This document shows, piece after piece, positions 17,575 through 26,425 of a stretch of 64,000 nucleotides of DNA; the first letter of the stretch is position 1; every line of letters starts with the position of its first letter. Position numbers and translations under genes: made by a program. Source of the stretch: Pseudoflavonifractor phocaeensis (GTDB lineage: Bacteria > Bacillota > Clostridia > Oscillospirales > Oscillospiraceae); contig NZ_JACJLC010000002.1 of NCBI RefSeq assembly GCF_016901955.1, forward strand, positions 38,943-102,942, written 5' to 3'. The notes below the pieces were generated by a model that was not told where the DNA came from, did no database searches, and saw only the letters and a list, made by a program, of their open reading frames with translations.

Positions 17575-18972
17575 TTACTTGCTGTGCTTCTTCACCAGGT
17601 AGTCGTGCATGGCGGCGGCGGCCTTCTTGCCGGCGCCCATGGCCAGGATGACGGTGGCGGCGCCGGTGACGGCGTCACCGCCGGCGTACACGCCCTCCCG
17701 GGTGGTGGCCATGGTCTCCTCGTCGGCCACCAGGCAGCCCTTCTTGTTGGCGTCCAGGCCGGGGGTGGTGGAGCGGATCAGGGGGTTGGGGCTGGTGCCC
17801 AGGCTCATGATGACGGCGTCCACCTCCAGCTCGAACTCGCTGCCGGGGACCTCCACAGGGCGGCGGCGGCCGCTGGCGTCAGGCTCGCCCAGCTCCATCT
17901 TGATGCACTCCATGCCCCGGACGCGGCCCTTGTCATCGCCCAGGATCTTCACCGGGTTGTTCAGGAGCAGGAACTCGATGCCCTCCTCCTTGGCGTGGTG
18001 GACCTCTTCCTTACGGGCGGGCATCTCAGCCTCGCTGCGGCGATACACCACATACACATGCTCGGCGCCCATGCGCATGGCGCAGCGGGCGGCGTCCATG
18101 GCCACGTTGCCGCCACCCACGATGGCGGCCTTCTTGATCTTCTTGATGGGGGTGTCGTAGGTATTCAGATAGGCCTTCATCAGGTTGATACGGGTGAGGT
18201 ACTCGTTGGCGGAGTACACGCCGGCCAGAGTCTCGCCGGGGATGCCCATGAACATGGGCAGACCAGCGCCGGAGCCCACGAAGACGGCCTCATAGCCGGC
18301 CTCGAACATCTCGTCGATGGTGTAGGTCTTGCCCACCACCATGTCGGTCTCCAGATCCACACCCATGGCGGTGAGCTTCTCCACCTCGTTGGCCACGATG
18401 GCCTTGGGCAGACGGAACTCAGGAATACCGTATACCAGCACGCCGCCGGCGGTGTGGAAGGCCTCGAACATGGTAACCTGGTAGCCCAGCTTGGCCAGGT
18501 CGCTGGCACAGGTCAGGCTGGCGGGGCCGGAGCCCACCACCGCCACCTTGATGCCGTTGCTCTCGGGCTTGGCGGGCATCTCGTTGATGTTCTGACGGTA
18601 CCAGTCGGCCACGAACCGCTCCAGGCGGCCGATGGCCACAGGCTCGCCCTTCACGCCCCGGACACAGTACTTCTCGCACTGGCTCTCCTGGGGGCACACA
18701 CGGCCGCTGACGCCGGGCAGAGCATTGGTGTCGGAAATGATCTCATAGGCGGCCTTGAAGTCGCCCTCGGCCACCTTGGCAATAAACTCGGGGATATGGA
18801 TGTTCACCGGGCAGCCGCCCACGCAGGGCTTGTTCTTGCAGTTGAGGCAGCGGGTGGCTTCCTCCATGGCCTGCTCCTTGGTGTAGCCCAGGCAGACCTC
18901 CTCAAAGTTGCGGCTGCGGACCTTGGGGTCCTGCTCGGGCACGGGGACTTTGGTCATACTCATATTCGGCAT
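17575..18972 (-). CDS. nfnB: NfnB, large subunit of NADH-dependent ferredoxin:NADP+ oxidoreductase
   Basis: A 465-residue GltD-like flavoprotein. The N-terminus carries the Fe-S region (RCLNCKNKPCVGGCPVNIHI, then CPQESQCEKYC). FAD- and NADPH-binding Rossmann motifs follow ([40 protein letters not shown]). In NfnAB the large subunit holds the bifurcating FAD that couples ferredoxin and NADH to NADP+ reduction. The partner gene 16 bp upstream is a PyrK/sulfide-dehydrogenase-like subunit, and that pairing separates this protein from true GltD. The ATG has GGGAG 9 nt upstream. Databases often mislabel such genes gltA or gltD. Confidence 0.88.
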   Translation of the reverse strand: MPNMSMTKVPVPEQDPKVRSRNFEEVCLGYTKEQAMEEATRCLNCKNKPCVGGCPVNIHIPEFIAKVAEGDFKAAYEIISDTNALPGVSGRVCPQESQCEKYCVRGVKGEPVAIGRLERFVADWYRQNINEMPAKPESNGIKVAVVGSGPASLTCASDLAKLGYQVTMFEAFHTAGGVLVYGIPEFRLPKAIVANEVEKLTAMGVDLETDMVVGKTYTIDEMFEAGYEAVFVGSGAGLPMFMGIPGETLAGVYSANEYLTRINLMKAYLNTYDTPIKKIKKAAIVGGGNVAMDAARCAMRMGAEHVYVVYRRSEAEMPARKEEVHHAKEEGIEFLLLNNPVKILGDDKGRVRGMECIKMELGEPDASGRRRPVEVPGSEFELEVDAVIMSLGTSPNPLIRSTTPGLDANKKGCLVADEETMATTREGVYAGGDAVTGAATVILAMGAGKKAAAAMHDYLVKKHSK

Positions 18973-18988
18973 CGTTATGTACTCCCTC

Positions 18989-19846
18989 TCACTGAATCAT
19001 CTGGTGGGCCAGCTGCTCCATACGGCAGGCATGGCGCTCTTTTTCCTCGGCCTCTTCCCCGCGGTAAACGGTGTTGCGGCTCATCAGCTCGTCAAAATCC
19101 ACCTCGTGGCCGTCGAAGTCGGGGCCGTCCACGCAGGCAAACTTCATCTTGCCACCCACGGTGACACGGCAGCCACCGCACATGCCGGTGCCGTCGATCA
19201 TGATGGGGTTGAGGGACACGATGGTCTTGATGCCAAAGGGCTTGGTCACGGCGGAGACGAACTTCATCATGATGATGGGGCCAATGGCGATGACCGCGTC
19301 GTACTGATTGCCCGCCTCGATGAGGCTCTTCAGCTTGTCGGTAACAAAGCCCTTCTCGCCATAGGAGCCATCGTCGGTGGTGAGATACAGGTTATCACAG
19401 GCGGCCTTGAACTCCTCCTCCAGGATGACGATGTCCTTGGAGCGGAAGCCGGCGATGACGTCCACCTGGATGCCCTGGGCGTGGAGGCTCTTGGCCTGGG
19501 GATAGGCAATGGCGCAGCCCACGCCGCCGCCCACCACGCAGACCCGCTTGGTGCCCTCAGGCAGCTCGGTGGGCAGACCCAGGGGGCCCACGAAATCCTT
19601 GATGTAGTCGCCTTCGTTCAGGTCGCCCAGCAGCTCAGTGGTCAGGCCCACCTTCTGGAAGATGATGGTGACGGTCCCCTTCTCCCGGTCATAGTCAGCA
19701 ATGGTCAGGGGGGTGCGCTCTCCATATTCATCCACCCGCAGGATGATGAACTGGCCCGCCTGGGCCTTCTTCGCGATGAGAGGGGCCTCCACTTCCATCA
19801 GCGTGACGCTGGGGTTGAGGACCTTTTTCCGAACGATTTTTACCAT
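18989..19846 (-). CDS. nfnA: NfnA, small subunit of NADH-dependent ferredoxin:NADP+ oxidoreductase
   Basis: A 285-residue ferredoxin reductase-like protein. It has an FAD-binding barrel (AGQFIILRVDEYGERTPLTI), an NAD-binding motif (VCVVGGGVGCAIAYPQA) and a C-terminal 2Fe-2S cysteine set (GTGMCGGCRVTV, with a further Cys in FACVDGP). These match NfnA and the related PyrK. ATG 19846 has GAGG 9 nt upstream and is preferred over a TTG at 19855. It is the first gene of the nfnAB unit. A sulfide dehydrogenase label is the main alternative and describes the same family. Confidence 0.87.
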   Translation of the reverse strand: MVKIVRKKVLNPSVTLMEVEAPLIAKKAQAGQFIILRVDEYGERTPLTIADYDREKGTVTIIFQKVGLTTELLGDLNEGDYIKDFVGPLGLPTELPEGTKRVCVVGGGVGCAIAYPQAKSLHAQGIQVDVIAGFRSKDIVILEEEFKAACDNLYLTTDDGSYGEKGFVTDKLKSLIEAGNQYDAVIAIGPIIMMKFVSAVTKPFGIKTIVSLNPIMIDGTGMCGGCRVTVGGKMKFACVDGPDFDGHEVDFDELMSRNTVYRGEEAEEKERHACRMEQLAHQMIQ

Positions 19847-19961
19847 GTACTTCAACCTCGCCTTTTTCGCCCCCCATCTGTCCGGGAGGCTCTTTTTCCT
19901 TCATTCCCATTTTCTCTCAGAAAAATGCCTGTAGGAAGCAAACATTTTCCATATCAGAAAA

Positions 19962-19990
19962 ACCATATCAGCTTTTACCCCATTTGTCAA
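19962..19990 (-). promoter_or_regulatory. promoter of nfnAB
   Basis: Minus-strand TTGACA (19985-19990) and TATGGT (19962-19967) are 17 bp apart; the leader to ATG 19846 is about 110 nt. Confidence 0.7.
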
Positions 19991-19996
19991 GGCAGA

Positions 19997-20012
19997 TACT
20001 AACCGGTTAGTA
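19997..20012. promoter_or_regulatory. 16-bp palindrome upstream of nfnAB (TetR-like operator)
   Basis: TACTAACCGGTTAGTA is a perfect palindrome 6 bp upstream of the nfnAB -35 box. Its form (ACTnACCGGTnAGT) resembles operators of TetR-family regulators. No TetR-type gene is in the window. Confidence 0.5.
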
Positions 20013-20020
20013 CAGTTTTT

Positions 20021-20926
20021 TTACTTGGCATACACCCATTGGATGGCAATGGAAAAAAATCCATCCCGCAGTCCCGCCTCTACCCGGCAGCCCATCTGCT
20101 CCGCCAGGGCCTTTACAATGGCCAGCCCCAGACCGGTGTTCCGGCCGGTACGCATTTTATCCGAGGTAAAAAAACGATCGAAAACGCGGGGCAGGTCCTC
20201 CTCCGTCAGCTCGTCGGTCTGGTTGGCAAAGAGGCTCACCACCCCATCCCCTTCCCGGTAGAGCTTTACGGTCATTTTTCCCTTGCCGTGATCCAGGGCG
20301 TTGCGGATCAGGTTGGTGAACACCCGCAGCACCCCGCCGCTGTCCGCCAGTACGGGAGGCAGGCGCTCCTCCAGCTCCACCGTCATGTCGAAGCCCTTTT
20401 CGGTAAAATCCCCGTAGAAGGCGGCCAGCAGACCGGACAGGCTGGCGTACAGGTTCACCGGCTCCCGGTTCAGGGGGAACTCGCCCCCCTCCAGCCGGGA
20501 CAGGTCGTAAAACCCGGTGATGAGGCTCTGGAGGGCACGGGCCCGGCTCTCCACCACCTCCAGGTACTCCAGCCGCTCCTCCTCCCCCAGGTCCTCGTCC
20601 TCCAGCAGCTGGAGATAGCCCAAAATGGAGGTCAGGGGGGTGCGCAGGTCGTGAGACACGTTGGCGATCTGGCGGCGAAGGGACTGCTCCCGCTCCCGCC
20701 ACCGGGACTGGTCCTGCCGCCGCAGCTCCAACAGCCGGTTGACCTGCTCCAGCAGGGCCTCGGCGCTTCGGTTGGGCACCGCCAGCCGCACCCTGGCGTC
20801 GCTGTCCCCCCGGCTCTGCTCCGCCAACTGTGCTGCCGCCGCCCGCAGGGCCTTCCGCTGGGTCCACGCCCACAGCCCCAGCCCACAGCTGAGCAGGGAC
20901 AGCAGAATACACAGGATCAGCAGCAT
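20021..20926 (-). CDS. sensor histidine kinase
   Basis: A 301-residue kinase with one N-terminal membrane helix (LILCILLSLLSCGLGLWAW) and almost no extracellular part, so it probably senses within the membrane or through the ABC transporter. The dimerisation/phosphorylation motif is NVSHDLRTPLTSILGYLQLL. The ATP-binding domain shows NLIRNALDHG, DRFF and TGLGLAIVKALAE. I start at ATG 20926, with GGAGG 7 nt upstream; the ATG at 20932 is too close to that site. It is the last gene of the response regulator-ABC-permease-permease-kinase operon. Confidence 0.88.
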   Translation of the reverse strand: MLLILCILLSLLSCGLGLWAWTQRKALRAAAAQLAEQSRGDSDARVRLAVPNRSAEALLEQVNRLLELRRQDQSRWREREQSLRRQIANVSHDLRTPLTSILGYLQLLEDEDLGEEERLEYLEVVESRARALQSLITGFYDLSRLEGGEFPLNREPVNLYASLSGLLAAFYGDFTEKGFDMTVELEERLPPVLADSGGVLRVFTNLIRNALDHGKGKMTVKLYREGDGVVSLFANQTDELTEEDLPRVFDRFFTSDKMRTGRNTGLGLAIVKALAEQMGCRVEAGLRDGFFSIAIQWVYAK

Positions 20927-20990
20927 CCCCATTCCTCCTTTTCAACCCAAGGAGGCGTGCCGCAGATGCGGCACGCCCAATGGCACAGTC

Positions 20991-21737
20991 TTATTTGATT
21001 TCCCGCCGGCGGAACCACAGCAGGCCCAGGCCGGTGGTCAGGATAAACCAGCCCATCCCGATGGTCCAGCACCAGAGCAGGTACTCCCCTGTCAGCCAGT
21101 TAGGCAAAAAGCTGGGCACCAGCAGTGATGCCGGCATGACGATTGCCTGGAGAAGCCAAGCGGTCTGCCCGCTTCCCCACATCCCGGCCAGAGCGGCCAG
21201 GATGGGCTGGCCGAAAAAGCTGAGCAGGTAGTAGCCCGCCATCCAGCCCGCCGTGCTGGGTATGGCCATGGCCATCAGGTGACACAGGCTGTATACTCCG
21301 CACCACACCGGCAGGGAGCCCAGCAGGGCGAAACCCACTGCCGCCAGGGCCGCCAGATCGTTGCTCCCATCTCCGTGGGGCAGGACGAGCCAGCCCACCA
21401 GCAGATAACCCCCAATGAGGGTCAGGCAGAGCCCCAGGCCCAGCAGCAGTCCCGCCGCCAGCTTGCCCAGGTAGATCCGCCCCCGGGCCAGGCCGAAGGA
21501 GACCTCGTTTTTCATGGTGCTCAGCACCCCGCCGTCCACCACCTGGGCAATGAGGGGGGCCACCAGCATCCCCAGCAGCATGGTGGCGGCGGCGGCGGAG
21601 GCCATCTGGGCAAAATCCTCCGCCACCAGCATGAGGGCGGTAAACAGGCCGGTGAGCGCCGCCAGCAGGACGGCCAGCACATACAGGCCCTTGGTACGGG
21701 AGGCTTTCCACAGCTCCGCCTGGATATAATTGAGCAT
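20991..21737 (-). CDS. ABC-2 type permease, lantibiotic-immunity (LanG-like)
   Basis: A 248-residue permease with six hydrophobic segments and an N-terminal cytoplasmic start (MLNYIQAELWKASRTKGLYV). Length and pattern match the MutG/EpiG group of bacitracin/lantibiotic protection transporters. The motif EVSFGLARGRIYLGKLAAG recurs almost unchanged in the neighbouring permease (EVAYGLPRGRIYLGKLAVA), so the two arose by duplication and likely form a heterodimer. The ribosome site GGGAGGG is 7 nt upstream. Substrate unknown. Confidence 0.82.
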   Translation of the reverse strand: MLNYIQAELWKASRTKGLYVLAVLLAALTGLFTALMLVAEDFAQMASAAAATMLLGMLVAPLIAQVVDGGVLSTMKNEVSFGLARGRIYLGKLAAGLLLGLGLCLTLIGGYLLVGWLVLPHGDGSNDLAALAAVGFALLGSLPVWCGVYSLCHLMAMAIPSTAGWMAGYYLLSFFGQPILAALAGMWGSGQTAWLLQAIVMPASLLVPSFLPNWLTGEYLLWCWTIGMGWFILTTGLGLLWFRRREIK

Positions 21738-21761
21738 GGCAGTCCCTCCCCGTGGTTTGAA

Positions 21762-22517
21762 TCAACGGATCTCTTTCTTCCGGAAGGCCAGCAGGCCCAC
21801 CACCGTGGCCCCCACCAGCACCGCCATGCCCACGATCCAGCACAGGCCCACATAGTCCCACTGGAACGCGTTGGCGCTCAGGTTTTCCAGCATGACGGCG
21901 GGCATGTACTGGCGCACGGTCTCAAAGACCGGATGGATCAGGATGCCGCACAGCTGGAGGATGGGGGGCACCACCCCCAGCAGGCCCACTGCCAGAAAGG
22001 CGGCCATGGTGGAGCTGCGCACCAGGAAGTAGCAGGCCAGCACCACCCCCTGGCCTCCCAGCCACAGGGGCAGGGAACCCGCCAGGGCATAGCCCACCGC
22101 GTTCAGTGCCAGCTGGTCGGACTCGTTATGGGGGAGCAGCGCCCAGCAGCCCAGCACATAGAACCCCAGCATGACCAGAGCGGCCAGCACCGCCACCAGG
22201 GTGGCCACCGCCAGCTTGCCCAGGTAGATCCGCCCCCGGGGCAGGCCGTAGGCCACCTCATTTTTCAAGGTGTTGTGCTTGTGCTGCTCGGAAAAGACCA
22301 TGTCGCCGGTGAGAATAGTGGCGTACAGGCCGATGCTCATGAGCATCACCAGGGTGATAATGGCAGAGTGGAAATCCATGCCGGCGTTGCCGTTGGAGGA
22401 GGTGAACCAGCACCCCCACACCAGCAGTCCCTCCAACACCAGCACCACCAGCAGGGTGAGGTAGAGATATTTTCTGTGAAAGACCTTGTAGCACTCGGCA
22501 GCCAGATAGTTACGCAT
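21762..22517 (-). CDS. ABC-2 type permease, lantibiotic-immunity (LanE-like)
   Basis: A 251-residue permease with six hydrophobic segments, paralogous to the gene at 20991-21737. The start MRNYLAAECYKVFHRKYLYL is typical of the MutE/EpiE group. ATG 22517 lies inside the end of the ABC ATPase gene (8-bp overlap), showing translational coupling; a GTG three codons earlier is the alternative start. With the ATPase and the other permease it forms a LanFEG-type complex that removes cationic peptides or similar agents from the membrane. Confidence 0.82.
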   Translation of the reverse strand: MRNYLAAECYKVFHRKYLYLTLLVVLVLEGLLVWGCWFTSSNGNAGMDFHSAIITLVMLMSIGLYATILTGDMVFSEQHKHNTLKNEVAYGLPRGRIYLGKLAVATLVAVLAALVMLGFYVLGCWALLPHNESDQLALNAVGYALAGSLPLWLGGQGVVLACYFLVRSSTMAAFLAVGLLGVVPPILQLCGILIHPVFETVRQYMPAVMLENLSANAFQWDYVGLCWIVGMAVLVGATVVGLLAFRKKEIR

Positions 22518-23430
22518 GGCGGACACCCCCGATCATGGACAGGAAGTAGTCCTCCAGGTTGGCCCCCCGGCTCTCAATGGACAAGAGGCCCACGCCGCCC
22601 TCCACCAGGGCCTTTGCCACCGCCTGGGGCCGGTCCAGCTCCTGGTACAGCCGCAGCAGGTTGCCGGGCAGCACCTCATAGTCCCTGATGTTCAGCCGCT
22701 GCTCCAGCACCAGGGCGGCGGCGGAGGGGTCGTCCACCCGCGCCTCGATGCAGGCCCGGCACTTCTCCTCCAGGGCCTGGGCGGAGATCTGCTCCAGCAT
22801 GACCCCGTTGTCGATAAAGCCGTAGCAGGTAGCCAGGTTGGCCAGCTCGGGCAGGATGTGGCTGGAGATCAGGATGGTGGTCTGCCGCTCCCGGTTGAGC
22901 TTGAGCAGCAGGTTGCGGAACTCCACGATGCCCTCCGGGTCCAGGCCGTTGATGGGCTCGTCCAGCAGCAGGAAGTCAGGCCGGTTCATCAGGGCCAGAG
23001 CCAGCCCCAGCCGCTGCTTCATGCCCAGAGAAAAGTTCTTGAAGGTCTTTTTTCCGGTGTCCGCCAGGTCCACCTCCTCCAGCACCTGGTCCACCGTTCC
23101 CTTACCGGGAACCCCCCGCTGGATGCGGTAGTATTCCAGGTTCTGCCTGGCGGTGAGATAGGGATAGAAGCTGGGGGTCTCCACCATCACCCCGGTGCGG
23201 GCCCGCATCCGGGAGAGCTCCTTTCCGGTAGCCCCGAAGAGGAAGATCTCCCCCGCCGTGGGCACCGTCTGGGCGGATACCATGCGGATGATGGTGGTCT
23301 TGCCCGCCCCGTTGCGGCCTACCAGGCCGTAGATCTGACCCTTCCCCACGGTGAGCTCCACCCGGTCTGCCGCCAGGTGATTGCCGTACCGCTTGGTCAG
23401 GCCCTTGGTCGCCAATACTGTATCTGTCAT
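22510..23430 (-). CDS. ABC transporter ATPase, lantibiotic-immunity (LanF-like)
   Basis: A 306-residue ATPase with Walker A (GLVGRNGAGKTTIIRM, about 35-50), the signature FSLGMKQRLGLALALM (about 138-153) and Walker B (PDFLLLDEPINGLDPEG, about 156-172). A C-terminal extension of about 90 residues is usual in BcrA/LanF-type proteins. It energises the two permeases encoded directly downstream. The response regulator gene ends 110 bp upstream, so the operon probably continues from it, although a promoter in that gap is possible. Confidence 0.87.
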   Translation of the reverse strand: MTDTVLATKGLTKRYGNHLAADRVELTVGKGQIYGLVGRNGAGKTTIIRMVSAQTVPTAGEIFLFGATGKELSRMRARTGVMVETPSFYPYLTARQNLEYYRIQRGVPGKGTVDQVLEEVDLADTGKKTFKNFSLGMKQRLGLALALMNRPDFLLLDEPINGLDPEGIVEFRNLLLKLNRERQTTILISSHILPELANLATCYGFIDNGVMLEQISAQALEEKCRACIEARVDDPSAAALVLEQRLNIRDYEVLPGNLLRLYQELDRPQAVAKALVEGGVGLLSIESRGANLEDYFLSMIGGVRHA

Positions 23431-23540
23431 TGGGCATCAGCCTTTCTCTTAGTTTGTGATGCCAGTATAGCGGCAAGGGAACAACAGGTCTTTAAGCAAA
23501 GGTGAAGAATGTTTAAAGTTCCAAATCAGCGTTCCGGCGG

Positions 23541-24230
23541 TCACAGATCGCTCATTTTGAAGCCAATGCCCCACACCGTCTTGATGTACTCGGCGGGGCT
23601 GGCCTTGGCCAGCTTGGAGCGCAGATTGGAGATGTGGACGTTCACCGTGTTGTCATCCCCCATGTACTCCCCTCCCCACACCTGCTGGTACAGCTCCTCC
23701 CGGGTGAATACCTTCTTGGGGTGCTCCATCAGCAGCGCCAGGATGCGAAACTCCCGGGCGGTGAGGGCCACCGGCTGGCCTCCGGCAGTCACCGTCACCC
23801 CCTCCTTATCCAGCACCAGGTCTCCGTGGGTGAGCTGGCTGCCTCCGGCGCCCCGGTCGAACTGCTTGTACCGCCGCAGCTGGGCCTCCACCCGGGCCAG
23901 CACCTCCCGGTTGTCGAAGGGCTTGGGGATGAAGTCGTCCGCCCCCAGCCCCAGCACGTTCACCCGGTCCTCCAGTCCCGCCTTGGCGGAGAGGACGATC
24001 ACCGGCATGGTCTTGCGGCGGCGGAGCCGGGCAATGAACTCCTCCCCCGTCAGGCCGGGAAGCATCAGGTCCAGCAGGATCAGGTCGTAGTCGTACTGCT
24101 CCACCCACAGGGCGGCCTCGCTGCCCGAGTAGGCCGGGCGGCACTGGTACCCCGCCCCGGTGAGGATCTTGCACAGCAGGTTGTTGATGTCCTGGTCGTC
24201 CTCCACCACTAAAATATGATAGGTATCCAT
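23541..24230 (-). CDS. OmpR-family response regulator
   Basis: A 229-residue regulator with an N-terminal receiver domain (phospho-Asp in LILLDLMLPGLTG, about residue 53; lysine in FIPKPF about 104) and a C-terminal OmpR/PhoB winged helix (LTAREFRILALLMEHPKKVF to NTVNVHISNLRSKL). GGAGGA lies 6 nt before the ATG. With the kinase at the operon's end it should sense a membrane-active agent and switch on the ABC genes between them. rqcH ends 10 bp upstream on the same strand, so read-through from that gene is possible. Confidence 0.9.
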   Translation of the reverse strand: MDTYHILVVEDDQDINNLLCKILTGAGYQCRPAYSGSEAALWVEQYDYDLILLDLMLPGLTGEEFIARLRRRKTMPVIVLSAKAGLEDRVNVLGLGADDFIPKPFDNREVLARVEAQLRRYKQFDRGAGGSQLTHGDLVLDKEGVTVTAGGQPVALTAREFRILALLMEHPKKVFTREELYQQVWGGEYMGDDNTVNVHISNLRSKLAKASPAEYIKTVWGIGFKMSDL

Positions 24231-24240
24231 ACCGTTCCTC

Positions 24241-25965
24241 CTACTTTACTCGCAGTCGGCGGGCCAGCTCCTGGTCCGGGTCCACCACGGCGGTCTGATA
24301 GGTGGTGTACACCACCATGCCCGGCCGGGCCCCGGCGGGCTTTTTCACATATTTCACCGGGGTGTAGTCCACCGGCACCCGGGTGCTGTCCGCCGCCTGG
24401 GAGAAGGTAGCCGCCAGGATGGCGGCCTCGGTGAGGCTCTGGGCGTCGGCCTCTCCCCCCTCCAGCCACAGGATCACGTGGGAGCCGTGGATCTTCTGGG
24501 TATGGAGCCAGATATCGCTCTTGTAGGCCATCTTGGTGGTGAGCTGGTCGTTCTGGCTGTTGTTCTTGCCCACGCTGATCCGCAGGCCGGTACTGGAGCG
24601 GAACTCCATGGGCTTGCCCGCCACCCGCTTCTCCCGCTTGGCAGCGGTCTTGGGCCGGCGGAGATAGCCGGTGTCGGTGAGCTCCTGGCGGATCTCCTGG
24701 AGATCCCGCTCCCCCTCTGCCAGGCTCAGGTTCTCCAGCACGCTGTTGAGATACTCCAGCTCCCGCTCCCCCTTCTCCATGAGGATGGTGAGCATCTCCT
24801 CCGCCTTCTTGGCCTTGTTGTAATCCTTATAATATTTGGCGGCGTTCTGCTGGGGGGTAAGCAGAGGGTCCAGCTTAATGTCGATCTCCCCGCCCTCCGG
24901 GTCGTAGAAATTCTGGGCCCGCAGCATCCCCATCCCCCGCTCCATCCGGTGGAGGTTGGAGGTGATGATGTCCCCCTGCTCCCGCAGGCGTTCCCGCTCC
25001 CAGGTGGCGGCCAGCTCCTTCTCCTGGTTGGCCAGCTTGCGGGCGGTGCGGTCCCGGGCGTTGGTCACCGCCTTTACCAGGTCCTGGCCCTTCTGCTTCA
25101 CCCGCTCCGCCGCCTCCCGGCGCTCATAGAAGCTGTCCAGCAGGGCGGAAAAGCTGTCCTGGCGGATGCTCTCGGTCTGAGGGCCGTATTGGAGGATAGG
25201 CAGAAAGGTAAAATCCACCGGCTTGCCCTCCCGCGTCAGGAGGTATGGTGTAAAGTTATTTTCCTGTACATCTTTTCGGAGCTTGTCCAGCTCGATGCGA
25301 AGGCCCTCCTGCCCGCCGGCCCGGAAGGCGATCTCCCGGGCAATGAGGGGAGAAATGCCGCAAAAGCTGTCCAGAATCAGCTTGTCCGGCTCTTTTTGTG
25401 TGGGATTTTCCAGGGCGGCCGCCAGGGTATCCTCATCCGCTGTAATGGGGTTTACCTTGTCAGGCGCGGGGGGCTGCCGGTAGAACAAACCGGGCAACAC
25501 CTGCCGCTGTCCCCGGGAAATATCCCCATCGATCCTGCGGATACAGTCGATGATCCGTCCCTCCCCATCCAGCAGGATCAGGTTGGCCGAGCGGCCCATG
25601 GCCTCCAGCACCAGCCGGCGCTCCACCCGGTCCCCCAGCTCGTCAATGGTCTCCAGGCGGAAGTCCAGAATGCGCTCCATAGGGGGCTGGCTCAGCTCCA
25701 GGATACGCCCTCCCAGCAGATGCTTGCGCAGGAGCATACAGAACATGGGGGGCTTGTCCGGGTTTTCCCGGGTGAGGGTGGTGAGGTGGGCCCTGGGGTG
25801 GCCAGGGTTGGCCGACAGCAGCAACCGCAGATTCTCCCCCTTACCCCGAAGGAAGAGCACCACCTCGTCCCGGGTGGGCTGGTATATTTTGTCGATCTTG
25901 CCTCCCACCACCGCCCGGCGGAGCTCCTCCGCCACGGCTGTGAGACACAGTGCGTCCAATGGCAT
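24241..25965 (-). CDS. rqcH: RqcH (Rqc2/NFACT family), ribosome quality control
   Basis: A 574-residue NFACT protein. RqcH binds obstructed 50S subunits and directs alanine tailing of stalled peptides. The N-terminal NFACT-N domain begins MPLDALCLTAVAEELRRAVV and holds RMLRK-like PPMFCMLLRKHLLGGRILE (about 73-91). A central coiled coil (about 280-440) is followed by the NFACT-R domain (FRSSTGLRISVGKNNSQNDQ, then DIWLHTQKIHGSHVIL). The Asp-Arg type NFACT-N residues used for tRNA binding could not be checked. Its ATG follows the mrnC stop with no gap; the ribosome site GGAGG lies in the end of mrnC. Confidence 0.9.
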   Translation of the reverse strand: MPLDALCLTAVAEELRRAVVGGKIDKIYQPTRDEVVLFLRGKGENLRLLLSANPGHPRAHLTTLTRENPDKPPMFCMLLRKHLLGGRILELSQPPMERILDFRLETIDELGDRVERRLVLEAMGRSANLILLDGEGRIIDCIRRIDGDISRGQRQVLPGLFYRQPPAPDKVNPITADEDTLAAALENPTQKEPDKLILDSFCGISPLIAREIAFRAGGQEGLRIELDKLRKDVQENNFTPYLLTREGKPVDFTFLPILQYGPQTESIRQDSFSALLDSFYERREAAERVKQKGQDLVKAVTNARDRTARKLANQEKELAATWERERLREQGDIITSNLHRMERGMGMLRAQNFYDPEGGEIDIKLDPLLTPQQNAAKYYKDYNKAKKAEEMLTILMEKGERELEYLNSVLENLSLAEGERDLQEIRQELTDTGYLRRPKTAAKREKRVAGKPMEFRSSTGLRISVGKNNSQNDQLTTKMAYKSDIWLHTQKIHGSHVILWLEGGEADAQSLTEAAILAATFSQAADSTRVPVDYTPVKYVKKPAGARPGMVVYTTYQTAVVDPDQELARRLRVK

Positions 25966-26370
25966 TTACGCGTCCTCCATCATGATGGCAAAAAGTTGAT
26001 TGAGCCGGTCGGTGCGTCCCTGAAGCCACAGCCAGCCGAACAGGGCCTCCAGTCCGGTGGCGGCCTGGTAGTCCGCCCGGCTGGCGGCCTGGGGCACGCT
26101 GTGGGGGCTGGTGTTCCGGCCCCGGCGGAACACGTCGTGCTCCGCCTCCTCCAGCACCGGCAGGATCTTCTCCACCGCTCTGGCCTGGGCGGGGGCGGCC
26201 ACATAGCGGACGGTGGCCTTGTGGAGACCCCGGGAGGTAGCCTTGCCGTGAAGGCACAGCCAGGAGCGCACCATCAGCTCAAACACGCCGTCTCCCAGAT
26301 GGGCCAGCCCCAGGCTGCTGATGCCCCGGATGGTGTCGGGCGCGGCGTTCAGATGAAAATAGTCGGTCAT
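25966..26370 (-). CDS. mrnC: Mini-ribonuclease III
   Basis: A 134-residue protein consisting only of an RNase III catalytic domain without the RNA-binding domain, as in MrnC, which matures 23S rRNA ends. Key parts are SSLGLAHLGDGVFELMVRSW, with the conserved acidic site (LGD), and TGLEALFGWLWL, matching the second acidic motif around E. I start at ATG 26370, 7 nt after GAGG; the ATG at 26376 is too close. The stop codon abuts the rqcH start. Confidence 0.9.
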   Translation of the reverse strand: MTDYFHLNAAPDTIRGISSLGLAHLGDGVFELMVRSWLCLHGKATSRGLHKATVRYVAAPAQARAVEKILPVLEEAEHDVFRRGRNTSPHSVPQAASRADYQAATGLEALFGWLWLQGRTDRLNQLFAIMMEDA

Positions 26371-26425
26371 ATCCATTCCTCATTTTTCTGATCTATTGTG
26401 CCAGTATACCGCAAAGCGGGACAAA

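Noticed and set aside
17575..18972. Second GltD (glutamate synthase small subunit)
   Set aside because: The gene is coupled to a PyrK-like subunit and not to a gltB gene, which fits NfnB.
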